The notes: a model not told the origin generated them from the letters alone. A DNA stretch of 64,000 nt from Nitrospirota bacterium (GCA_021784575.1 JAJYHX010000003.1:124001-188000), one strand, 5' to 3'; numbered from the stretch's first letter, positions 33,164 to 42,788 are shown. Translations and numbers: made by a program.

Positions 33164-34527
33164 CCAAGCACCGCCTCCAGGGCCTCGTCGGCCTGCGAAA
33201 CGCCGACAAGCTCCATGCCCTTCACCTTGTGCATTTTCGAGAGGTTGGAAGCCGGCAGGATGCACCTGGCAAAGCCGAGCTTTGCCGCCTCGTGGACGCG
33301 CATCTCCGCCTGCGCAATCGCCCGCACCTCGCCTCCCAGGCCCACCTCGCCCATAACGACGACATTCGCCGGGACCGGCACGTCCTTGAACGCCGACGCC
33401 GCGGCCGCCATCAGCCCCAGGTCTACGGACGGCTCGTCCACCTTCAGGCCGCCGACCACGTTCACATACACGTCCTGCCCCATGAGGTGAAGCCCGACCC
33501 TCTTCTCCAGCACGGCGAGCAGGAGCGTGAACCTCCCGAAATCGACTCCGATGGCCGTGCGGCGCGGGTTCCCGAACGTCGTCGGCGTAACAAGCGCCTG
33601 AAGCTCCGCCATGATGGGGCGCGTCCCCTCGACGGTCGATACCGCGACGGAGCCTGTCACGTCGGCGCGCCGCTCGGCAAGGAAAATCTCCGACGGGTTC
33701 TTTACTTCCTTAAGCCCCGCGCCCTTCATCTCGAAAACGCCTATCTCGTTTGTAGAACCGAAGCGGTTTTTTACCGCGCGCAGGATCCTGAAGGCGTGCC
33801 CCCGGTCGCCCTCAAAATACAGCACCGTGTCCACCATGTGCTCCAGGACCCTCGGCCCGGCGATGGAGCCGTCCTTCGTCACGTGCCCGACGATGAACAC
33901 GGGCGTCCCGGTCTTCTTTGCGAACGCGACCAATTGCCCGGCGCCCTCGCGCACCTGCGATATGCTCCCCGGCGCGGAGGAAATGCTTGCCGTGTAGAGC
34001 GTCTGGACGGAATCGACGACGAAGGCGTCCGGCTTCACGTCCGCCGCGTGCCGTAGGATGTCCTCAAGCTGGTTTTCCGCAAGGACGTACAGGCCGTCCG
34101 AGCCGGCGCCGAGCCGCTCTCCGCGGAGCTTTATCTGACGCGCGGACTCTTCTCCGGAGACATACAGGACGCGCTTGCCGCGGCGCCCGAGCTCGTCCAT
34201 CGCCTGGAGCATCAAAGTGGATTTGCCGATGCCGGGGTCTCCGCCGACAAGCACGGCCGAGCCTTTCACGATGCCGCCGCCAAGCACGCGGTCGAGCTCT
34301 CCGATGCCGATGATGTCCCTGTGTTCGCCTTCGCTTTTTATCTCGGCAATCGGCGTCGGGCGGCCCTTGGCGGAGTCGATATACTGCGCCGCGGCGCCGC
34401 GTTCGGGCGGGGCTTCACGCTCCTCGACCATCGTGTTCCATCCGCCGCACTCAGGACACTTCCCCATCCACTTCGGCGCAATCGACCCGCACGCCTGACA
34501 CGCGAAAAAGGTTTTTCCCCTGGACAT
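33160..34527 (-). CDS. radA: DNA repair protein RadA
   Basis: A 455-residue RecA-like protein that helps process recombination intermediates. The N-terminal zinc finger is FACQACGS and CPECGGWN. The ATPase core has Walker A GGDPGIGKST, the RadA-specific KNRFG motif (KNRFGSTNEIGVFEM) and SVDLGLMAAAASAFKD in the Lon-like C-terminal domain. The start at 34527 has AAAGGA five bases upstream and gives the expected length; the track start ten codons earlier lacks a site. Confidence 0.95.
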   Translation of the reverse strand: MSRGKTFFACQACGSIAPKWMGKCPECGGWNTMVEEREAPPERGAAAQYIDSAKGRPTPIAEIKSEGEHRDIIGIGELDRVLGGGIVKGSAVLVGGDPGIGKSTLMLQAMDELGRRGKRVLYVSGEESARQIKLRGERLGAGSDGLYVLAENQLEDILRHAADVKPDAFVVDSVQTLYTASISSAPGSISQVREGAGQLVAFAKKTGTPVFIVGHVTKDGSIAGPRVLEHMVDTVLYFEGDRGHAFRILRAVKNRFGSTNEIGVFEMKGAGLKEVKNPSEIFLAERRADVTGSVAVSTVEGTRPIMAELQALVTPTTFGNPRRTAIGVDFGRFTLLLAVLEKRVGLHLMGQDVYVNVVGGLKVDEPSVDLGLMAAAASAFKDVPVPANVVVMGEVGLGGEVRAIAQAEMRVHEAAKLGFARCILPASNLSKMHKVKGMELVGVSQADEALEAVLG

Positions 34528-34855
34528 TCGATTCCTTTTTATTTCCCCGGAGCGCAAACGCCTCTTTTGCCGACAAAAGTATCTCCGGGAGACGGCATGG
34601 AGTTAGCAAGAGGCGCGCCTGGCCTGTATGGCGCGGCTGACAGGCAAAGAAGTTGAAAGCGAATCATGGTGTTTTGCCCTTTTTTGAATTATCCGGCAAA
34701 AGAACCGCGATTGTCAAGCTATTTGCCGATAAGCAGCCGGCCCTGTTTCCTCCAGGGACCGAGCGTGGCCGGACATTCCCGTCTCCTCGAACCGGCCCGC
34801 CGCCGACATCCGTATTTTATTGACTTTCCGCGCGATTTCCTGTTAAATTTAAGCT
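34528..34855. other. 328-base gap between radA and mobA-like gene
   Basis: Contains the radA start region and, at its right end, the mobA-like promoter. The middle has inverted GC-rich segments but no recognisable RNA, repeat-family member or ORF with coding character. Confidence 0.5.
34820..34848 (+). promoter_or_regulatory. promoter of the mobA-like gene, probably leaderless
   Basis: TTGACT (34820-34825), 17-base spacer, TTAAAT (34843-34848), then seven bases to the GTG at 34856. Confidence 0.55.
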
Positions 34856-35533
34856 GTGCCTGAAAGCCCTGTCGCCGTTAGCGCCGTGATACTCGCGGGC
34901 GGTGAAAACCGCCGCATGAACCGCCCGAAGGCCTTTATAAAAATCGGCGGTGTCCCGATAATCGAGCGGCAGGCGGCGGTCCTCCTGGGCGGCGGGCCGA
35001 AGAAGGGCGCGGGCGCAAACGGTGAGGCCGGGGCGGGAGTTTTCGACGAGCTTCTTGTAATAGCCAAAGACCCGGCCCCTTACGAAGCGCTGGGGTTCAA
35101 GACCCTGCCGGACGACCCTGAGTTCTCGCGGCTGAGTGTCCCGCTAGTCGGCATCTACACCGGGCTTAAGGCGGCGGTAAACGGCCATATTCTTGCCGTC
35201 GCCTGCGACATGCCGTTTATATCCGGGAAGCTGGCCCTAAGGCTGGCGGAGCTTGGGCTTGGGCATGACGCGGTCGTCCCGGTGACAGGCGGATACAAGG
35301 AGCCGCTTTTCACGGTATATTCAAAGACGGCGCTCGCGCGGATGCGGGATGCGCTCAAGGGCGGCAGGCTTGGGCTTCACAGGCTCTTTAATGACCTGGA
35401 CGTCCTTTACGTATACGAGGAGGAACTGAAGCGTTACGACCCCGGGCTTCTCTCCTTCGTCAATGTGAACACCCCGGAAGAACTGGATATTGCCGAAAGC
35501 CTGGCGAGGCGGCGGCAGGAAAGAAGGTTTTAA
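34856..35533 (+). CDS. mobA: MobA-like nucleotidyltransferase
   Basis: A 225-residue protein with the signature AVILAGGENRRMNRPKAFIKIGG: nucleotide-binding loop plus the Lys of molybdenum cofactor guanylyltransferases. VACDMPFISGKLA carries the metal-binding Asp. It probably attaches GMP or CMP to molybdopterin, which fits an organism with Mo or W enzymes, although none is in the window. The start is GTG, with a -10 box seven bases before it and no Shine-Dalgarno. The TPR lipoprotein gene begins five bases after its stop. Confidence 0.82.
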   Translation: MPESPVAVSAVILAGGENRRMNRPKAFIKIGGVPIIERQAAVLLGGGPKKGAGANGEAGAGVFDELLVIAKDPAPYEALGFKTLPDDPEFSRLSVPLVGIYTGLKAAVNGHILAVACDMPFISGKLALRLAELGLGHDAVVPVTGGYKEPLFTVYSKTALARMRDALKGGRLGLHRLFNDLDVLYVYEEELKRYDPGLLSFVNVNTPEELDIAESLARRRQERRF

Positions 35534-35538
35534 GAGAG

Positions 35539-37353
35539 ATGTATGCGAACAGAGTATTAAAGGCCGTCGTTGTCCCGCTCGCGCTTTTTGTCCTCACGTC
35601 CTGCGCGGCGGTAAACTCCTCCGTAAGGAACTCCCCGGAAAACACAAACGCCGCCAAAAAGGAAAGGCCGCTCCCCGCGCACATAGGCGAGGCCTACCTG
35701 CACTTCCTTAACGGCTACACGGCCGACGGAAAAGGGGATTACGAGACGGCCCTGAACGAGTATGAGGCGGCCCTGACGTACGACCCGGACTCCGCCCCGC
35801 TTTATGTCGCAATGGCCAAGACGCTCATGAAGCTCGGCAGGCTTTCCGAGGCCCGGACGGACGCCCAAAAGGCCGCGCGGAAAGACCCCGGATACCAGCC
35901 CGCATACCTCTTCCTCGGCGCGCTCTATTCCTCTTCCGGAGATAACGCCAATGCCCTGGCTCAATATAAAAAGGCCTTGGCCGTGAACCCGAAAAAGGAA
36001 GACCCGTACGTCTACATTGCCATTATCTACGCTACCGAGGGAAAAACCGGCAAGGCCATCGCCACGCTCGAAGCCCTCGTGAAGGTGAAGCCGGCCTCGG
36101 CAATGGCATACTTCTACATGGGCAGGATCTATTCAAACGCGAAGGAATACGACAATGCCATAGCCGCGTTCAAAAAGGCTGCGTTCCTGAAGCCGGGCAT
36201 GGAGGCGGCCCTCACGAGCATAGCCGTAGTGGACGAGATAAAGGGAGATACGGCCTCGGCCCGGAAGGAATACGAGAAGATACTGAAGCATGACCCGGAC
36301 AACCAGGAAGTCCGGACGCGCCTCGCGCAGCTGTACATACACAACAAGTCATACAAGAACGCCATCGAGCAGTACAAGAACCTGCTCAAGACAAATCCCG
36401 GCAACTCCGACGCCATAACCAACATGGCGTACATATACATCGAGCAGAAGAACTACAAAAAGGCGATCGAGCAGTTCGAGCTCCTGGCCGCGAGGCGCCC
36501 GAACGACCCGAAGCCGAGGTTCTTTATCGCCCAGGTCTACGAAGAACAGGGCAAGTATAAAAAAGCCGCCGCGCAGTACAAGCAGGTGCTTAAGAAGAAC
36601 CCGAAGGACATAGACTCGATAATGCACCTCGCCTACCTGAAGGAAAAAATCGGCGGCCTGAAGCCGGCCATGAAATACCTCGGTGCCGCCATGAAGGAAA
36701 ACCCCGGACGCTACGAGCTGTATCTCTATACCGGCATAACGCTCGATTCCGCGAACAAGCCCAAACAGGCGCTCCCATACCTCGAAAAGGCCCTGAAGCT
36801 GGAATCCGGCAACGACGAGGTGTATTTCAATCTCGGCGTCACATACGACAAGCTGAAAGAATGGGACAAGATGGTCTCCATGATAAAAAAGGCCGTCTCC
36901 ATAAACCCGCACAACTCCGAGGCGCTGAACTACCTCGCATACAGCTTCGCGGATAAGGGAATAAACCTCGGCGAGGCGCTGAAGCTTGCACGCAAGGCGG
37001 TAAACTTAAGGCCGGACAACGGCTTCTATCTCGACAGCCTCGGCTGGGTGTATTACAAACAGGGCAAGATGCCGCAGGCGGAGAAGTGGTGCAAAAAGGC
37101 CGTGGACGCCACGCCGGACGACGCCGTGCTCCGCGAGCACCTGGGAGACGTGTATTTCAAGGCGGGCAGGAAGGGCGCGGCAAGGAAAGAGTGGAATAAA
37201 TCCCTTGAGATCGACCCGAAAAATACCGGCCTGGCGAAGAAGTTCAGGGCTGCCGGTTTCGGCAAGCCGCCATCCGCCGGAGCAGCTTCCGCGGGCGCGG
37301 CTCACAAAGTAAAATCCTCCGCCCCGAAAGTCATCCACGACACCGGGAAGTAA
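35539..37353 (+). CDS. TPR-repeat lipoprotein
   Basis: A 604-residue predicted outer-membrane or periplasmic lipoprotein with signal LKAVVVPLALFVLTSC (lipobox LTSC) followed by about 14-15 tetratricopeptide repeats from residue ~50 to ~570. Repeat examples are YETALNEYEAALTYDPDSA, YDNAIAAFKKAAFLKPG and YKKAIEQFELLAARRPNDP. The C-terminus is a short Ala/Gly/Lys-rich tail. TPR lipoproteins of this kind serve as scaffolds, for example in pilus assembly or polysaccharide export; no partner is adjacent beyond mobA. GAGAG before the ATG and the 5-base gap imply coupling to mobA. Confidence 0.85.
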   Translation: MYANRVLKAVVVPLALFVLTSCAAVNSSVRNSPENTNAAKKERPLPAHIGEAYLHFLNGYTADGKGDYETALNEYEAALTYDPDSAPLYVAMAKTLMKLGRLSEARTDAQKAARKDPGYQPAYLFLGALYSSSGDNANALAQYKKALAVNPKKEDPYVYIAIIYATEGKTGKAIATLEALVKVKPASAMAYFYMGRIYSNAKEYDNAIAAFKKAAFLKPGMEAALTSIAVVDEIKGDTASARKEYEKILKHDPDNQEVRTRLAQLYIHNKSYKNAIEQYKNLLKTNPGNSDAITNMAYIYIEQKNYKKAIEQFELLAARRPNDPKPRFFIAQVYEEQGKYKKAAAQYKQVLKKNPKDIDSIMHLAYLKEKIGGLKPAMKYLGAAMKENPGRYELYLYTGITLDSANKPKQALPYLEKALKLESGNDEVYFNLGVTYDKLKEWDKMVSMIKKAVSINPHNSEALNYLAYSFADKGINLGEALKLARKAVNLRPDNGFYLDSLGWVYYKQGKMPQAEKWCKKAVDATPDDAVLREHLGDVYFKAGRKGAARKEWNKSLEIDPKNTGLAKKFRAAGFGKPPSAGAASAGAAHKVKSSAPKVIHDTGK

Positions 37354-37717
37354 TACTCACAGGACTCACCACCTCCCGCGCGGATTTATGCCTGGCCCAG
37401 GTCAGGCTCCGCGCCGGGCAATGGTTCGCTCCGCCTCTACGCCAGTCATCCCTGCCACTGCTGCTCATCGTAGGGGCGCGAGTTCACTTGCGCCCGAAAG
37501 TCAGCCCTCTCCCACCGGCGGGAGCCGGTTCCCCCTCCTCCAGCGGCGGGGGAGGGTAAGAGTTTACCCCTCTCCCTTTCATGGGAGAGGGTGGCCTAAG
37601 GCCGGGAGAGGGTTCGCCGCCATCCACGGTTGTCATAACGCCCCCTCGTTCCCCCTCTTATCTTAAGAGGGGGATGAATGGCGATGCTATTTACTAATAC
37701 TTCGACCTGAACGCCAT
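37354..37717. repeat. composite intergenic repeat, locus B
   Basis: Gene-free stretch after the TPR gene. It holds a GTAGGGGCGCGAGTTCACTTG-type hairpin unit near 37469, two CCCTCTCCC / GGGAGAGGG inverted units, and hairpin repeat copy 8. The order of units resembles loci A and C. Confidence 0.7.
37636..37680. repeat. hairpin repeat copy 8
   Basis: TAACGCCCCCTC, arms CCCCCTCTTA and TAAGAGGGGG with loop TCT, then ATGAATGG. Preceded by TTGTCA as in copy 3. Confidence 0.85.
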
Positions 37718-37798
37718 TGAGCAATCCTCATCGGTAGGCGAAATTCATTGTTAGTGGTTATTCCGGATTAACTACACAACAAACTGATTATTAAAGAA
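37718..37798. repeat. ~80-bp conserved element, copy B
   Basis: GAGCAATCCTCATCGGTAGG through GATTATTAAAG. It can fold as an outer stem ATCGGT/ACTGAT (one G-U pair) and an inner stem GTGGTTA/TAACTAC around TTCCGGAT. One inner pair differs from copy C by a compensatory change. Confidence 0.65.
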
Positions 37799-37945
37799 AA
37801 AATAAGTTAAAATAGAGTTTTTCGGGCGGCATCGAAAGCGGCTCGAAAACGGGCCGTTTTGGGGCAATTTCTGGCCAAAAACGGGGTGCGGGGACGGCGC
37901 TATTTTGGGCAAAAAGTGTGCGCCGGGCCAGCGCGGTTTCGGGGC

Positions 37946-37998
37946 AAAAAAAAGCCGGCGTCTGTCGGGGGGGAGGAATACAGCGCGCCGGCCTTTTT
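37946..37998. terminator. bidirectional rho-independent terminator
   Basis: Arms GCCGGCG-(T)-CTGT and ACAG-(CG)-CGCCGGC around a short loop, with an eight-base A tract on the left (a U tail on the minus strand) and CTTTTT on the right. It lies just downstream of the minus-strand secreted-protein gene and would end that transcript. Confidence 0.8.
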
Positions 37999-38016
37999 AT
38001 GAATATTTTTGCCGTC

Positions 38017-38295
38017 TTAGCAGCCGACGGGGACTTTCGTAATCATCCTGCGGACCATCTTCACGGTGCCGTTCCCGTAGGTGAGGATGACGTGGTCGCC
38101 AGGCTTGAAACCCTTCATCATCGCTGCGGTGGCTTTTAGCGTTATGTTTTTATTGGTGTTTTTCGGGCAGAAGACAACCGTGCCCTTTGCCGCGTTCACA
38201 GCCTTGAGCGTGCCCTGCGAACCCATGGCAAACGCGGAAGCCGCCATGCCGCAAACAAAAAATACCGCTATCAACGATAATAAAACCTTTCTCAT
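38017..38295 (-). CDS. small secreted protein
   Basis: A 92-residue protein with a clear signal sequence (KVLLSLIAVFFVCGMAASAFA) and a short mature beta-rich domain with two Cys (VVFCPKN near the middle and VPVGC at the C-terminus) that could form a disulfide. It resembles small periplasmic proteins of unknown function. GGAGG lies five bases before the ATG at 38295; a GTG two codons earlier is less likely. A strong terminator follows its stop. Confidence 0.7.
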   Translation of the reverse strand: MRKVLLSLIAVFFVCGMAASAFAMGSQGTLKAVNAAKGTVVFCPKNTNKNITLKATAAMMKGFKPGDHVILTYGNGTVKMVRRMITKVPVGC

Positions 38296-38410
38296 ATCCA
38301 CCTCCCTTAAAAATTCGCCCCCCGGTTAATTATAACCTGCGCTTCTGTAACAAAAATCACAAAAAGAATAACAGACGGCTCCTGATTTTTCAAGAAAAAT
38401 AAAACTGTAT

Positions 38411-38440
38411 TTGACTATAAAAAAGGAGTGATGATAAAGT
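38411..38440 (+). promoter_or_regulatory. gcvPB: candidate gcvPB promoter
   Basis: TTGACT (38411-38416), 18-base spacer, TAAAGT (38435-38440). The predicted transcript would start near 38447 and include AGGAG before the TTG start at 38466. Confidence 0.45.
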
Positions 38441-38465
38441 ATATGAAAATCAGGAGACTACGGCA

Positions 38466-39923
38466 TTGGATAACCTGCTGATTTTCGAGAAAAGTTCTCC
38501 GGGAAGGCGTGGATATTCCCTGCCGGATGCGGACGTGCCTGTTCGCCCGCTTAACGAGCTTGTCCCGCCTGAGTTTATCCGCGGCGCCCCGCCCATGCTC
38601 CCGGAGCTTTCCGAGCCGGAAGTTGTGCGGCATTTCATAAACCTCTCGCGGGAAAACTTCAGCGTTGACGGCAGCTTCTACCCGCTCGGCTCCTGCACGA
38701 TGAAGTATAACCCGAAGGTAAACGAAGAGGCGGCGGGAATACCGGGTTTCGACCTGATACACCCGTTGCAGCCCGTGGAAAATTCCCAGGGCGCGCTTAA
38801 GCTTATGCGCGAGCTGGAGCGGATGCTCTGCGAGATTGGCGGGATGGACAGGGTATCGCTTCAGCCGGCGGCGGGCGCGCAGGGCGAGCTTGCGGGCATG
38901 CTTATGGTGCGCGCATACCACGAGGCGGGCGGCGGCGCCGGTGCGCGCGACAAGGTGATAATCCCGGATTCCGCGCACGGCACAAACCCCGCGTCCGCGC
39001 GGCTTGCCGGTTTCAGCGTAGTCGAGGTGAAGTCCACTCCGGAAGGGCTTGTGGACACCGCACACCTGCGGGAGGTTGCCGGGCCGGATACGGCGGGCTT
39101 CATGCTCACGGTGCCGAATACGCTGGGATTATTCGAGAAGGACATCCTTGAAATTTCCGGCATAATCCACGACGCGGGCGGGCTGATGTACATGGACGGC
39201 GCGAACCTAAACGCGCTCGTCGGCCTGGTGCGGCCCGGAGACATGGGGTTCGACGTCGTGCACTTCAATCTCCACAAGACCTTTTCCACGCCGCACGGCG
39301 GCGGCGGGCCCGGCGCGGGGCCTGTGGGCGTGAAGGCGCTATTAGCGCCTTATCTTCCCACGCCTACCGTCGAAATAGAGGGCGGCAGATATTTCCTCGA
39401 TTACGACAGGCCCTTGTCCATCGGGCGTTTGCAGGCGTTCGGCGGGAACTTCGGCGTCCTTTTGCGCGCGTGGGCGTATATCAGGACGATGGGCGCGGAG
39501 GGGCTTCGTGAGGTCTCCGAGAACGCGATAATCAACGCAAATTACCTACTGGCGCGGCTTAAGGGACGATACGCGCCCGCGCACGACAGGTTCTGCATGC
39601 ACGAGTGCGTCTTCTCGGCCAGGAGGCAGAAGGAGCGCGGGATACACGCCTCGGACATCGCCAAGCGGCTCCTGGACTACGGCTTCCACGCGCCGACGGT
39701 ATATTTCCCGCTCGTCGTGGACGAGGCGATAATGATGGAGCCGACGGAGACGGAGTCGAGAGAGACGCTGGACGCCTTTATCGACGCGATGATAAAGATA
39801 GACGACGAGGCCGCCGCAGCCCCGGAACTCCTTAAAAACGCCCCGCACACGACATATCTCTCCCGCCTCGACGAGACCGGGGCCGCCAGACACCCGGTAA
39901 TCCGCTACACCGGGAAGCAGTGA
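38466..39923 (+). CDS. gcvPB: glycine dehydrogenase (decarboxylating) subunit 2
   Basis: A 485-residue PLP enzyme, one half of the split P-protein. The PLP lysine lies in [20 protein letters not shown]. Other family blocks are [14 protein letters not shown] and [13 protein letters not shown]. With subunit 1 (gcvPA), GcvH and GcvT it cleaves or makes glycine. None of those partners is adjacent, whereas gcvPA usually lies directly upstream. The start appears to be TTG at 38466 with AGGAG about ten bases upstream; no in-frame ATG gives the full N-terminus. Confidence 0.92.
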   Translation: MDNLLIFEKSSPGRRGYSLPDADVPVRPLNELVPPEFIRGAPPMLPELSEPEVVRHFINLSRENFSVDGSFYPLGSCTMKYNPKVNEEAAGIPGFDLIHPLQPVENSQGALKLMRELERMLCEIGGMDRVSLQPAAGAQGELAGMLMVRAYHEAGGGAGARDKVIIPDSAHGTNPASARLAGFSVVEVKSTPEGLVDTAHLREVAGPDTAGFMLTVPNTLGLFEKDILEISGIIHDAGGLMYMDGANLNALVGLVRPGDMGFDVVHFNLHKTFSTPHGGGGPGAGPVGVKALLAPYLPTPTVEIEGGRYFLDYDRPLSIGRLQAFGGNFGVLLRAWAYIRTMGAEGLREVSENAIINANYLLARLKGRYAPAHDRFCMHECVFSARRQKERGIHASDIAKRLLDYGFHAPTVYFPLVVDEAIMMEPTETESRETLDAFIDAMIKIDDEAAAAPELLKNAPHTTYLSRLDETGAARHPVIRYTGKQ

Positions 39924-39960
39924 AGACAGCCCCATCCGGACCGGCCCCGCGACCAGGCCG

Positions 39961-40806
39961 TCAAAGGAGCCTTAGCCTCGGCGTCCCGGCAACTTCGCCA
40001 AGCTCCCTCGCATACCCGTAGAACTTCATAAGCCCCGCGATATGCTCTTCCGTCAGGTCGTAGGACATGGTCTCCCAGTAGTCCACAAGACCGGGCACGC
40101 CCATCCACGCTGATTCCGGGGAGCCGGAAGCTATCTCTTCGTACCTCGGCGCCGCAGCCTCTTTGGCGGCGATTATCCCGGCCTTGAAGCGCGCGGCAAG
40201 CGAAGGCTCGCGCTTTGAGGAGTCCTCGCGCATCATCCAAAGCGCGTATACGAACGGAAGCCCCGTGAACTCCTGCCAGAGCGTCCCAAGGTCGTAAACC
40301 TTAAGGCCCAGGGTGGAATCGAGCGCCAGGTTCTCCTTCAGGGCCTCGTCCCCGATAATCAGCGCCGCCTGACGCCCTTCGAGCATATCCCTTAGGACAG
40401 GCTTCTCCGGGATGAGCTTCGCCTGAAGGCCGTATCTGAATTTCAGAAGCGACTTAAGCAAAACGACGGACGTCGCCGAAGCGGAGGACACGGAGATGAG
40501 GGCGCCCGAGAGTTCCTCGACAGGCTTTCTGGAGAACAGCAGTATGCTCCCCACCCTGCCGCGCGAGCTTATGGATACGCCGGGCACGGCTATATACTCC
40601 CGCCAGTGCCTCGCGTATTCGATGGAGGAAGACGAGCTTGCGTCAATCTCGCCCCTTGCGAGAAGCGCGTTGAGCTTCGCCGGCTCTCCGGGGACGAACT
40701 CGAATGCGGAGCAGTCCGAGAGCCTCTTCAGCATCGCGTAGAGCGGCGTGCAGTTCGCGTATCTTATCTCGCCTATCCTAAGTTTATGGTCCATCGGCTT
40801 ACTCAT
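39961..40806 (-). CDS. mqnA: chorismate dehydratase MqnA
   Basis: A 281-residue periplasmic-binding-protein-fold enzyme of the futalosine menaquinone pathway. The N-terminus RIGEIRYANCTPLYAML and segments GEIDASSSSSIEYA, ISVSSASATSVVLLKSLL, ALIIGDEALKE and DLGTLWQEFTGLPFVYALW match MqnA/MqnD proteins, and the YANCTPLY form points to MqnA. It converts chorismate to 3-enolpyruvylbenzoate. The gene overlaps the MacB-type permease stop by eight bases, placing it last in the export operon. A second in-frame ATG at 40794 is possible. No other mqn gene is in the window. Confidence 0.88.
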   Translation of the reverse strand: MSKPMDHKLRIGEIRYANCTPLYAMLKRLSDCSAFEFVPGEPAKLNALLARGEIDASSSSSIEYARHWREYIAVPGVSISSRGRVGSILLFSRKPVEELSGALISVSSASATSVVLLKSLLKFRYGLQAKLIPEKPVLRDMLEGRQAALIIGDEALKENLALDSTLGLKVYDLGTLWQEFTGLPFVYALWMMREDSSKREPSLAARFKAGIIAAKEAAAPRYEEIASGSPESAWMGVPGLVDYWETMSYDLTEEHIAGLMKFYGYARELGEVAGTPRLRLL

Positions 40807-42013
40807 ACCTCAGCGCGGAAATCGGGTCCATCCCCGCCGCCTTCCTTGCGGGATAGAAACCGAAGAATATCCCCACGGCCGCGGAGAAGGCAAACGACAA
40901 AAGCACGCTGAAGAGCGACACGCTGGGGGTGAAGCGCGTGAACGCCGATATGGCCGTCGAGAAACCAACCCCGATGATTATGCCTATGACGCCGCCGGTA
41001 ACGGAGAGCACCACCGCCTCCACGAGGAACTGGAGCAGTATGTCCCTCTCTTTCGCCCCAACGGCCATCCGTATGCCGATCTCCCTCGTCCTCTCCGTCA
41101 CGGAGACGAGCATGATGTTCATAATGCCTATGCCGCCGACAAGGAGCGACACCGAGGCCACGGCACCAAGGAGTATCGTCATAATCTTCGTCTGCGTCTC
41201 GGCGGCGGCGAGCATCTCGGAGAGGTTCATCACGGAGAAGTCGTCGTCCCCGCCTTCCGGTATCCTGTGCCTCTGCCGAAGGAGCGTCTTCACCTGCTCC
41301 ACGGCATGGTTCATAAGGCTGTCGCTTCTGCCTTTCACCATTATGGCGTTAACGGAGGTCTTCCCGAAAAGCCTCGACATCGCCGTGGAAAGCGGCGTTA
41401 TTATGGTATCGTCCTGGTCCTGGCCCATCAGGGACTGCCCCTTTTTCTTAAGAACGCCGACGACCGTGAACGGCACCTCGTTTATGCGTATTATCCTGCC
41501 GAGCGGGTCTTCCTCCCCGAACAGCTCGTCTACGACCGTCCGGCCCAAAAGACACACTTTCGTCATGCCGTCCACGTCCTGCCTGTTTATGAACCTGCCC
41601 TCGGACACGGGCCAGTCCCTTATCCTCTCGTAGGCGCCGGTCGTGCCCATTACGGCCGTGTTCCAGTTCCTGTCCTGGAACACCACCTGCCCGACTCCGC
41701 GCACGATTGGCGCGGCTGCGTCTATGGCGCTCTCGCCGTTCAGAGCCTGCGCGTCGGAGGGCACAAGGGTATTGGTGTTCCCCGTGCCCATGCGGGCGCC
41801 GCCCGATGTCGTGCTGCCCGGTATGACGAGTATCAGGTTGCTGCCGAGCGAGGCTATGGACTTCGCCAGATACTCCCTCGCCCCGTTGCCGACGGCGAGC
41901 ATGGTTATGACCGCGGCCACGCCGATTATTATGCCGAGCATGGTAAGCCCGGAGCGCATCTTGTTTACCCTGAGGCCCCGGAAGGCGATTTTTATTGTGG
42001 GCAAAATAAACAT
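40799..42013 (-). CDS. MacB-type ABC transporter permease
   Basis: A 404-residue membrane protein with one N-terminal helix (SGLTMLGIIIGVAAVITMLAVG), a large periplasmic MacB-core domain, and three C-terminal FtsX-type helices (GAVASVSLLVGGIGIMNIMLVSVTERTREIGIRMAVGA). In MacB systems such permeases drive export by moving substrate through the adaptor and TolC from the periplasm. It pairs with the ATPase gene upstream across an 88-base gap filled by two hairpin repeats. Substrates include peptides, macrolides and lipoproteins in relatives; not assignable here. Confidence 0.92.
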   Translation of the reverse strand: MFILPTIKIAFRGLRVNKMRSGLTMLGIIIGVAAVITMLAVGNGAREYLAKSIASLGSNLILVIPGSTTSGGARMGTGNTNTLVPSDAQALNGESAIDAAAPIVRGVGQVVFQDRNWNTAVMGTTGAYERIRDWPVSEGRFINRQDVDGMTKVCLLGRTVVDELFGEEDPLGRIIRINEVPFTVVGVLKKKGQSLMGQDQDDTIITPLSTAMSRLFGKTSVNAIMVKGRSDSLMNHAVEQVKTLLRQRHRIPEGGDDDFSVMNLSEMLAAAETQTKIMTILLGAVASVSLLVGGIGIMNIMLVSVTERTREIGIRMAVGAKERDILLQFLVEAVVLSVTGGVIGIIIGVGFSTAISAFTRFTPSVSLFSVLLSFAFSAAVGIFFGFYPARKAAGMDPISALRYE

Positions 42014-42019
42014 TATATC

Positions 42020-42064
42020 TTTCCATCCCCCTCTTAGGTTAAGAGGGTGGATGAGGGGGCGTTA
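42020..42064. repeat. hairpin repeat copy 9
   Basis: CCATCCCCCTCTTA, GG, TTAAGAGGGTGGATG, then GAGGGGGCGTTA. In reverse orientation relative to the + strand consensus; upstream of the permease start inside the operon. Confidence 0.75.
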
Positions 42065-42076
42065 CTATATTCTTCA

Positions 42077-42112
42077 TAACTCCACCAAATCCCCTCTTAT
42101 TTTAAGAGCGGG
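42077..42112. repeat. hairpin repeat copy 10, encodes the ATPase C-terminus
   Basis: ATCCCCTCTTA and TAAGAGCGGG arms. The right arm overlaps the end of the ATPase gene: its last codons (TRS and TAA) are read from the repeat. Confidence 0.7.
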
Positions 42113-42788
42113 TTTTTGTCATCTCGTCCGAGACGATCTTCCCGTCCTTAAAATGTATTCTTCTATTTGCGAACTCCGCTATGTCAGGCTCGTGCGTGAC
42201 GAGGACAATCGTGATGCCTTTCTCCGCATTAAGCTTCGTGAATATGTCCATTATCTCGACGCTCGTCTTGCTGTCGAGGTTGCCCGTCGGCTCGTCCGCG
42301 AGTATGACGGACGGGTTGTTTATGAGCGCGCGCGCGATGGCCACCCTCTGCTGCTGGCCGCCGGAGAGCTGGCTTGAGAAGTGTCTCTCGCGGCCCGCGA
42401 GACCGACGGACTTGAGAGCCGCGTACGCCCTCTCCTCCATGTCCTCGTCCTGGCCGTTATAATACATCGGCAGCTCGACGTTCTCAAGCGCCGTCGTGCG
42501 CGGAAGGAGGTTGAAGCCCTGGAATACGAAGCCGAGCATCCTGTTCCTGATGTCCGCGAGGGCGTCCCTGGAGAGCGTCTCGACCGGCTTTCCGTCGAGC
42601 ACATAGCTCCCGGAGGTGGGGCGGTCGAGGCAGCCGGCGATGTTCATGAAGGTGGACTTCCCGGAGCCGGACGGCCCCATGACGGCAGCGAATTCCCCGC
42701 GCCCTATGCGCACGTTTACGCCGTCCAGCGCGCGGAGAGTCGTGTCCCCGATGACATATTCCTTTACGAGATCCCTGGCCTCTATCAT
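42102..42788 (-). CDS. MacB-type ABC transporter ATP-binding protein
   Basis: A 228-residue ATPase of the LolD/MacB group. Walker A is GPSGSGKST, the signature is LSGGQQQRVAIARAL, Walker B is VILADEPTGNLDS and the switch His is in VTHEPDIAE. The start at 42788 lies directly after the adaptor stop; the track start overlaps that gene. The stop codon falls in a hairpin repeat. Confidence 0.94.
   Translation of the reverse strand: MIEARDLVKEYVIGDTTLRALDGVNVRIGRGEFAAVMGPSGSGKSTFMNIAGCLDRPTSGSYVLDGKPVETLSRDALADIRNRMLGFVFQGFNLLPRTTALENVELPMYYNGQDEDMEERAYAALKSVGLAGRERHFSSQLSGGQQQRVAIARALINNPSVILADEPTGNLDSKTSVEIMDIFTKLNAEKGITIVLVTHEPDIAEFANRRIHFKDGKIVSDEMTKTRS

Noticed and set aside
34528-34855. Riboswitch in the radA-mobA gap
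   Set aside because: GC-rich inverted segments are present but no known riboswitch motif could be recognised, and the mobA-like promoter lies downstream of them.
40748-42037. 429-codon plus-strand ORF opposite the MacB-type permease
   Set aside because: The minus strand encodes an unmistakable FtsX/MacB permease; the plus frame is His/Arg-rich with no domain.
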